IMG/VR virus record: IMGVR_UViG_3300040806_002192
Coordinates: 1 to 53,922 of that record
DNA: 53,922 nucleotides
DNA from: a virus
Direction: 5' to 3' (one strand)
The position numbers and the translations under genes are program-made. Below the pieces are notes generated by a model. The model saw only the letters and a list, made by a program, of their open reading frames with translations. It had not been told where the DNA came from and searched no databases. Of this stretch, positions 48,156-53,922 are shown in pieces. How positions within the stretch are numbered: position 1 is the stretch's first letter; the number at the start of each line of letters is the position of its first letter.

Positions 48156-49379
48156 ATGGCAGAATGGAAAATTAAAGGTGCTGCTGAAGACGTTGAACAA
48201 AAGTCAGCACAAGAACAAGAACAAGCTGTTTTAGATAAAGCAGTTGAAGAAGGTAAGATTGAACCCGAAGCTGCGGGCAAAGAGGTTGATGAAATACCAA
48301 AAATTAACTTAGACGAATTAAACAAAGAAAAAGATGCCGTTCAAGAGCGAGAAACAGAGGAGGTTCCTGTGGAAGATGCACCCGGAGATAGCAAAGAAGT
48401 GGAGCAAAAAGTACAAGAACAAACCGAAGCCGAAGAAACAAAAGAGCAAGACTCGCCGCTCGAACTCGTTGAGGACGAAGAAAAAACGGTAGAAACTAAT
48501 CAGCCTAGCATAGACGAAAGAGCTGCACAAGTAAACGAACAACCAAAACCTGCAGAACCAGAAGTTGTACTTCCGGAGAACGTGGATAAGCTTGTTAAGT
48601 TTATGGAAGAAACAGGTGGTAGTGTTGAAGACTTTGTTTTATTAAATAGAGATCTATCAAAATATAATGATGGCGATCTATTGAGAGAATATTATAAACA
48701 ATCAAAACCTTGGGATTCGCAAGAAGTGTCTGAGTATATGGAAGACAATTTTTCATATGATGAAGACGATGACCCAAGAGAAATACGCTCTAAAAAAAGA
48801 GCATTTAAAGAAGAGTTATTTAATGCTAAAAAGTTTTTAGAAGGAAACAAAGAGAAATATTACGCTGACCTCAAGTTGAAGAAGCAAACAGATGTTCCTC
48901 AGGAGTACAAAGAAGCTTTGGAGTATTACAATACATACCAGCAGAACGCTGAGTCAAATAAACAACTTACAGAAAGTTTTTTACAAAAAACAGATAATGT
49001 TTTTAATCAAGATTTTAAAGGTTTTGATTTCCAAGTTGGAGACAATAAATACCGTTATAAAGTCAACAATGTTAATGATACGAAAACACAACAATCTGAT
49101 ATTAATAATTTTGTAAAACAATTTTTAGGAGAAGATGGTCAAATAAAAGATGCTAAAGGTTACCATAAGGCTTTATTTACCGCAAGAAATGCAGATAAAT
49201 TAGCCGAACATTTTTATGAGCAAGGCCGTGCCGATGCTCTTCGCCAATCCGCTAAGGAGGCTAAAAATATAAATATGGATCCAAGGCAAGAAGGTGTTAT
49301 TAAAACATCTACAGGCCAAAAGTTTAAAGTTGTTTCTGGTGATTCTAGTTCTAAACTAAAAATTAAACTAAGACAATAA
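48156..49379 (+). CDS. Scaffold protein
   Basis: 407 residues. The N-terminal 140 residues are strongly acidic, Glu/Gln/Val/Pro-rich and disordered; the middle is helical (about 150-330), and the C terminus is basic (KLKIKLRQ). Acidic-helical proteins with a basic end between portal and major capsid genes are scaffolding proteins in most tailed phages. No protease motif is seen. Confidence 0.8.
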   Translation: MAEWKIKGAAEDVEQKSAQEQEQAVLDKAVEEGKIEPEAAGKEVDEIPKINLDELNKEKDAVQERETEEVPVEDAPGDSKEVEQKVQEQTEAEETKEQDSPLELVEDEEKTVETNQPSIDERAAQVNEQPKPAEPEVVLPENVDKLVKFMEETGGSVEDFVLLNRDLSKYNDGDLLREYYKQSKPWDSQEVSEYMEDNFSYDEDDDPREIRSKKRAFKEELFNAKKFLEGNKEKYYADLKLKKQTDVPQEYKEALEYYNTYQQNAESNKQLTESFLQKTDNVFNQDFKGFDFQVGDNKYRYKVNNVNDTKTQQSDINNFVKQFLGEDGQIKDAKGYHKALFTARNADKLAEHFYEQGRADALRQSAKEAKNINMDPRQEGVIKTSTGQKFKVVSGDSSSKLKIKLRQ

Positions 49380-49396
49380 CTTAAAAATTTATTACA

Positions 49397-50851
49397 ATGG
49401 CTATTACAACTGGCATTGAACACTTAACGCCCTCTTCAACCAAGGGGTCATTATTTCAAGGTAATTATATTACCGACTTTGATTTTACAAAACAATTTTT
49501 ACCTGATGTATACGAAAAAGAAGCTGAGATTTACGGAAATCGTTCTATCTCTTCTTTTCTACGTATGGTATCAGCCGAAATGCCTTCTACTTCTGACGAA
49601 ATCAGATGGATTGAGCAAGGGAGACTACACACACGTTACGACAACGTAGCAATTGCTACTGCTAGTGGAACTGGTGAGTCTGTATTTACAGTTACTTTTG
49701 ACGCAAAAGCTGACGGTACTGCTTATGCTGCCGGAGACGCTCCTGTTGTTAGAGCTGGACAAACCATTATGGTACAGGGTTTAACCGCTGCGGGTGCCGC
49801 TACTGGACCTGTTGTTAAAGGTGTTGTTACTGTTGCCGGAGCTGCTGCAGCTGGTGATACTGGAACTTTTACTGCTGTTGCTTATACAGCCGCTAACTGG
49901 ACGGGTGTTACCGGAGCTACTGGGTATGCTAAAGCAAATGTACTAGTATATGGATCTGAGTTTGCTAAAGGAACTGACGGAATGGTTGGTTCTTTAGATT
50001 CTGACTATAGCTCTTACACTAACAAGCCTATCATTTTAAAAGACAACTACGCTATCAACGGATCTGACACTGCTCAGATTGGATGGATTGAAGTTACTTC
50101 TGAAAATGGTGCTTCTGGTTATCTATGGTACCTAAAGTCTGAGCACGAAACTAGACTAAGATTCGAAGACTATCTAGAAATGTCTATGGTAGAAGCAGTT
50201 AAGAAAACAGCTTCCGCTGGTACTGCTGCTGCAAACTATAGTGGTTCTGAAGGTTTCTTCGCTGCTCTTGAAGCAAGGGGGAATGTATATGATGGTCTAT
50301 CTACGGATTTAGCATCTAACATGACCGGCTTTGATAACATTCTTAAGCAATTAGACAAGAATGGATCTATTGAAGAAAACATGATCTATAGCAACAGAGC
50401 CTTATCTCTAGCTATTGATGATGCATTAGCTGCTAAAAATTCTTACGGATCTGGCGGTACTTCCTACGGGGTATTCAACAATTCTGAAGATATGGCGCTA
50501 AATCTAGGATTTTCTGGATTCAGAAGAGGTTCTTATGACTTCTACAAAACTGACTGGAAATATCTAAATGATTTTGCTACAAGAGGCGGATTTGGCGATG
50601 TTGAAGGAACTATTATTCCTGCAGGTACATCTACTGTATATGATCAAGATCTAGGTAAAAACATCAAAAGACCATTTTTACATGTACGTTATCGTTCTTC
50701 TGAAACTGATGACAGAAAAATGAAAACTTGGATTACTGGATCAGTAGGAGGTGCATATACTTCTAGTTTGGACGAAATGAGAGTTAACTTCTTATCTGAA
50801 AGATGTTTAATTACTCAAGGAGCCAACAACTTCTTCTTGTTGAAGTCGTAA
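49397..50851 (+). CDS. Major capsid protein
   Basis: 484 residues. MAITTGIEHLTPSSTKGSLF starts a protein whose FLPDVYEKEAEIYGNRSISS segment resembles HK97-fold capsid N-arm/E-loop regions of crAss-like phages. The Ala/Gly/Thr-rich 90-200 region may be an insertion domain on the capsid surface. A strong hairpin follows its stop, expected for a highly expressed gene. Codon use is more C/G-ending than in its neighbours (TAC, AAC, TTC), typical for abundant structural proteins. Confidence 0.85.
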   Translation: MAITTGIEHLTPSSTKGSLFQGNYITDFDFTKQFLPDVYEKEAEIYGNRSISSFLRMVSAEMPSTSDEIRWIEQGRLHTRYDNVAIATASGTGESVFTVTFDAKADGTAYAAGDAPVVRAGQTIMVQGLTAAGAATGPVVKGVVTVAGAAAAGDTGTFTAVAYTAANWTGVTGATGYAKANVLVYGSEFAKGTDGMVGSLDSDYSSYTNKPIILKDNYAINGSDTAQIGWIEVTSENGASGYLWYLKSEHETRLRFEDYLEMSMVEAVKKTASAGTAAANYSGSEGFFAALEARGNVYDGLSTDLASNMTGFDNILKQLDKNGSIEENMIYSNRALSLAIDDALAAKNSYGSGGTSYGVFNNSEDMALNLGFSGFRRGSYDFYKTDWKYLNDFATRGGFGDVEGTIIPAGTSTVYDQDLGKNIKRPFLHVRYRSSETDDRKMKTWITGSVGGAYTSSLDEMRVNFLSERCLITQGANNFFLLKS

Positions 50852-50860
50852 TTAATTAAT

Positions 50861-50894
50861 ATAGCGGGGGCAGTTACGGCTGCCCTTTAGCTAT
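50861..50894 (+). terminator. Hairpin terminator/attenuator after the major capsid gene
   Basis: GGGCAG (50868-50873), TTACGG loop, CTGCCC (50880-50885), with an outer ATAGC (50861-50865) pairing with GCTAT (50890-50894), followed by TTATTTTATT. It stands between the capsid gene and the next virion gene and probably limits readthrough to the lower-expressed connector genes. Confidence 0.7.
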
Positions 50895-50914
50895 TTATTT
50901 TATTAAATTATATT

Positions 50915-51640
50915 ATGAAAAATTGGGAAATTAAAGATAGAACATACGTTCTTACAAACGGAATGTCTCCGTTAACATACAAAATAAAAAGTACAGGTTT
51001 ATTGTACTTTGATGAAGAAAAGGGCATAAATAGAGAAATAAGATACGCTGACAATCAAAAATCATTATTTGTAGATGAACAAGATGGTTTTGCTCAGCTT
51101 AGGCATATTGTATTTCAAGATGGCATTCTTGTTGTACCAAGAAACCAACCCTTGCTTCAAAAACTATTATCAATATATCACCCAGATAGATTAAATCTAT
51201 GGGAAGAAATAGACTATGTAAAAGAAGCTGTTGATGATATTGATGTTATAGAATTAGAATTAGAAGCGTTAAAATTAGTGCAAGAACTTGATGTTGAACA
51301 TCTTGAAGCTATACTTAGAACTGAAATTGGTTCTGACGTAACAAAAATGTCTTCTAAAGAAATAAAAAGAGATTGTTATTTATTTGCTAAAAATAATCCA
51401 GAGCTATTTATTGAAGTCGCAAAGGATGAAGATATTAAACTTCGTAACTTAGCTAACCGATGCGTAGAAGCTGGAATTGTTAAATTAACAGATGACAATA
51501 CAGTATTTAAATGGAGCGCAAATGGCAAGAAAATTATGACTGTACCATTTGACGAACATCCATATGCAGCGTTTGCGCGATTCTTAAAAACAGATGAAGG
51601 CGTGGACGTTATGAAAGCTATCGAAAAGAAACTTTCATAA
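50915..51640 (+). CDS. Virion structural protein downstream of the capsid gene (crAss-like)
   Basis: 241 residues. MKNWEIKDRTYVLTNGMSPL then a mixed alpha/beta body with a long helical middle (about 110-175). A protein of this kind follows the capsid gene in crAss-like phages and is probably a head-completion or virion protein. Specific role unknown. Confidence 0.65.
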   Translation: MKNWEIKDRTYVLTNGMSPLTYKIKSTGLLYFDEEKGINREIRYADNQKSLFVDEQDGFAQLRHIVFQDGILVVPRNQPLLQKLLSIYHPDRLNLWEEIDYVKEAVDDIDVIELELEALKLVQELDVEHLEAILRTEIGSDVTKMSSKEIKRDCYLFAKNNPELFIEVAKDEDIKLRNLANRCVEAGIVKLTDDNTVFKWSANGKKIMTVPFDEHPYAAFARFLKTDEGVDVMKAIEKKLS

Positions 51641-51647
51641 AATACCA

Positions 51648-51676
51648 GGTTATAGCCATTCGCTTGGTTATAACCA
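51648..51676. promoter_or_regulatory. Inverted repeat between virion genes
   Basis: GGTTATA (51648-51654) and TATAACC (51669-51675) can form a stem, and TGGTTATAACCA (51665-51676) is itself a perfect 12-base palindrome. No T tract follows, so it is more likely an RNA-structure or binding site than a terminator. Confidence 0.4.
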
Positions 51677-51697
51677 TCTAATAAACAAAAAACAACA

Positions 51698-52402
51698 ATG
51701 GTAAGCATAGACAAAGTTTATAAAACAGTATTAAACATACTGAATAAAGAAAATAGAGGTTATATTACCCCGGCAGAAATTAACTCGCTGGCTAACCAAG
51801 CTCAAAATGAAATTTTTGAAGGTTACTTTTCTTTAAGAAATTATGTTGTATCTAATGATTCTGATTATTCAGACATTAGAAAAAACGTAGAAGAAAAAAT
51901 AGCTTTATTTGAAAACGAGGAAACAATTACTGCGGGTGCTTTTTCTAATCCAGCGGGTAATACAACTTCTAGTTATTATGCTTACCCTAGTAATTTTTTT
52001 AGGCTAGGTACTGTTTCTGTAAATGCTATACACGCTCCAGAAGCTTCTAGTCAAAAAATACTTTATTTAAATAGATCACCATTAACAAAGCCAACTGTTA
52101 AAAATCCAGTGTATGTTAGACATGAAGGTGGTATTGTTATGTATCCTACAACAGGAATAACGGATATAAATATAAATTATATAAGAAAGCCTGCAGAAGT
52201 GAAATGGGTTGGGGGCACTGCAGCTGGCCAAGTTGTTGCTAATACTAGTGCCACTGATTATAAAGATTTTGAACTGCACGCTTCTGAGCAGCATGAACTA
52301 GTTGTAAAGATATTATCATATGCTGGAGTTATTATAAGAGCTGCGGATATAACACAAGCTGCTTCAGCTAAAGAACAACAAATAACTCAATCTGAACGAT
52401 AA
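51698..52402 (+). CDS. Head-tail connector/ring-like protein
   Basis: 234 residues. The N-terminal segment MVSIDKVYKTVLNILNKENR, then ITPAEINSLANQAQNEIFEG resembles the start of crAss-like ring/connector proteins downstream of the capsid gene. The remainder is beta-rich with many Tyr/Asn. Its stop overlaps the next start by one base. Confidence 0.7.
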   Translation: MVSIDKVYKTVLNILNKENRGYITPAEINSLANQAQNEIFEGYFSLRNYVVSNDSDYSDIRKNVEEKIALFENEETITAGAFSNPAGNTTSSYYAYPSNFFRLGTVSVNAIHAPEASSQKILYLNRSPLTKPTVKNPVYVRHEGGIVMYPTTGITDININYIRKPAEVKWVGGTAAGQVVANTSATDYKDFELHASEQHELVVKILSYAGVIIRAADITQAASAKEQQITQSER

Positions 52403-53352
52403 TGGCAGAATCAAGAAAAATATACACCAGTCAAGAGTATTACGCAAAACACGAGGGGGATGCGGGTAATATACCCGCTGATTTTCAAGGCTTAGGGTAT
52501 TATAGTAGGACTAGTTTAGAAGATATTATAAACAACTTTGTAGTTGCTTATATAGGAGAAGATAAGGTTTTGCCTAAAGTTCCTAAATACGAGATTGATT
52601 TTTGGGCACAAAGAGGGATGCAAGAATTTAGTTATGACATTTTGCATAGCGAAAAAAGCGTTGAAATAGAATTAGGTTCAACCCTGCAATTTCCTTTACC
52701 TCAAGATTATGTTAACTATGTTAAAATATCACATATTGGTACAGATGGACGTAAAAATGTTTTAGTGCCTATAAGAACAGCTGGTAATCCTACAGCAATA
52801 TTACAAGACGCGGATCATACTTTTTTATACGATGGTGACGGAAATTTGCAAACAGCTGCTAAATCAAATTCCGCTACACGATTTCAAGATCCTAATAACC
52901 CGTCTAATAGGTCACAAGCCGCACAGGACTATTATAATAATAATTATAACGAAGATAATTTTTCTTATTTTAATAAAAGATACGGCAGCAACCCGGAAGA
53001 TATGTCGGGTACTGGAACATTTTTTATAGACACAGTAAGCGGAATTATATTCTTCGATGGCACCTTTGCTGGCAGATCTGACAATCTAATTGTTTTAGAC
53101 TATATTTCTGACGGCATTGCTGATAATGGAGACCTATCTAAGGTTTACGTACCAAAGCTTGCTGAAGACGCTCTATATGCTTACATGCTATATAATTTAG
53201 CTAAACTCAGGCCATCTACTGTGCAAGTTGCTACTTTATATAAAAAAGAGGCAAGCTCAAAAATGCGAAATACTAAAATAAGATTAACAAATTATAAATC
53301 CGAAGAAATGGCTCAAGTTTTAAGAGGCAAAGCTAAGTGGATTAAACATTAA
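52402..53352 (+). CDS. Tail/connector structural protein
   Basis: 316 residues. YTSQEYYAKHEGDAGN at the start, an acidic helical region with DIINNFVVAYIGEDKV, beta-rich middle (FPLPQDYVNYVKISHIG) and a helical C-terminal LAEDALYAYMLYNLAKLRPS. The order and pattern fit a T7 gp11-like adaptor or crAss-like ring protein. Asn/Tyr-rich insert around 150-185 is variable-looking. Confidence 0.68.
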   Translation: MAESRKIYTSQEYYAKHEGDAGNIPADFQGLGYYSRTSLEDIINNFVVAYIGEDKVLPKVPKYEIDFWAQRGMQEFSYDILHSEKSVEIELGSTLQFPLPQDYVNYVKISHIGTDGRKNVLVPIRTAGNPTAILQDADHTFLYDGDGNLQTAAKSNSATRFQDPNNPSNRSQAAQDYYNNNYNEDNFSYFNKRYGSNPEDMSGTGTFFIDTVSGIIFFDGTFAGRSDNLIVLDYISDGIADNGDLSKVYVPKLAEDALYAYMLYNLAKLRPSTVQVATLYKKEASSKMRNTKIRLTNYKSEEMAQVLRGKAKWIKH

Positions 53353-53362
53353 ATTAAATTAA

Positions 53363-53922
53363 ATGGCAGAAAGTAAAAGAACATTTCAGTCCGCAAAAAT
53401 GGACAAAGATGTTGATGACAGGATATTAAAACCTGGTCAATATAGAGACGCTTTAAATATTAGTGTTGATTTTTCAGAAGACGGAAATGTAGGGGCTGTT
53501 GAAAACCTTAAAGGTAATGAGCTTATTGCCAATCAAGATATATATGGCCTATCTGCCTCTTCTAACCCAAACGCTACTGTAATTGCAAGTTATCCGCATC
53601 CTGAAGAAAAAAAAATATATTATTTTGTTACAGGTGATAAAGCGGATGGTATTTTTGAATATGATATTGAAGCTAACGAAATAAACACTATAGTCATAGA
53701 AAGCATAAAAGCCTCTGTTGTAGAGACTATAAACTTAGCTTTTGAAGACGCAGGAATAACAGGTGCGGTAGCACAAGACGGGGCAATATCTTTAGCGGCT
53801 AGAATTGGAGCAAATTCTATTGAATCTTTAACCGAAAATTTTAATGCTAATGAAACAGGTAGTGCTGTTTCTAGAAAAATAACGGCAAGGCTAACAGTGC
53901 CTGCTCCTTACACTAATCAAGG
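53363..53922 (+). CDS. Tail stabilization/tubular-type protein, 3'-truncated by the window
   Basis: From the ATG at 53363 the frame stays open to the end (about 186 residues). The N-terminal KMDKDVDDRILKPGQYRDAL then SVDFSEDGNVGAVENLKGN is the typical start of the crAss-like tail stabilization/muzzle-type protein (T7 gp12-like position). The leader AAATTAAATTAAATGG has no Shine-Dalgarno. The remainder of the gene is outside the window. Confidence 0.8.
   Translation, partial: MAESKRTFQSAKMDKDVDDRILKPGQYRDALNISVDFSEDGNVGAVENLKGNELIANQDIYGLSASSNPNATVIASYPHPEEKKIYYFVTGDKADGIFEYDIEANEINTIVIESIKASVVETINLAFEDAGITGAVAQDGAISLAARIGANSIESLTENFNANETGSAVSRKITARLTVPAPYTNQ

Overview
This window is part of the genome of a tailed dsDNA phage, most likely a podovirus-like member of, or relative of, the crAss-like phages (order Crassvirales) that infects a marine Bacteroidota/Flavobacteriia host. 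The virion genes support this: large terminase, a portal with a long C-terminal coiled coil, acidic scaffold, capsid protein, connector/ring-like proteins and the start of a 'stabilization'-type tail protein. The host guess rests on the AT-rich sequence, the almost complete lack of Shine-Dalgarno sequences (starts follow A/T-rich leaders such as AAATTAAATGG), and fibre genes of marine-phage type. The family calls come from reading protein motifs. No database search was run.

Layout. (1) 1-8826, rightward: the 3'-truncated view of one virion protein (its 5' end is off the window) and a 2498-residue giant probable ejection protein. A bidirectional terminator at about 8834-8869 closes this block. 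(2) 8876-26540, leftward: a dense operon-like block. Its distal part carries nucleotide metabolism, replication and recombination genes: class I ribonucleotide reductase (nrdA, nrdB), a PD-(D/E)XK endonuclease, two MazG-like proteins (one fused to a GIY-YIG domain), a thymidylate-synthase-family enzyme with the dCMP-type Asp switch, a T7-type primase-helicase, an SSB-like protein, a RecE-like exonuclease with an ERF annealing protein, a sigma-70-like factor and an ATP-dependent DNA ligase. Its promoter-proximal part (about 20.4-26.5 kb) is a run of more than 25 tiny genes linked by ATGA/TAATG overlaps, probably early host-takeover genes. Among them lie a tRNA-like element and four copies of a bipartite promoter-like motif. 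(3) 26541-27018: a divergent, very AT-rich non-coding region with long inverted repeats, a candidate replication origin and regulatory hub. (4) 27019-53922, rightward: small very basic proteins, tail-fibre and adhesin genes, GroEL and GroES, a winged-helix protein, a 1610-residue fibre, more fibre genes, the lysis cassette (holin, small membrane protein, M15 endolysin), a GroES-like protein, terminase, portal, scaffold, capsid, connectors and a truncated tail protein at the right edge.

How the parts may work together. The early promoter-like repeats drive the small genes, and the phage sigma factor may redirect host RNA polymerase. RNR makes dNDPs. The MazG-like proteins may hydrolyse dCTP to dCMP, and the ThyA-family enzyme carries Asp where thymidylate synthase has the Asn that selects dUMP, so it may hydroxymethylate or methylate dCMP. 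That would imply cytosine-modified phage DNA. Primase-helicase, SSB, ligase and RecE/ERF support replication and recombination. A DNA polymerase and an RNA polymerase were not found in the window. GroEL/GroES probably fold capsid or fibre proteins.

The items most worth following up are the Asn-to-Asp ThyA-family enzyme beside the MazG proteins, the 32-bp repeated promoter-like motif, the D-arm-less tRNA-like element, and the giant HAD/metallopeptidase ejection protein.
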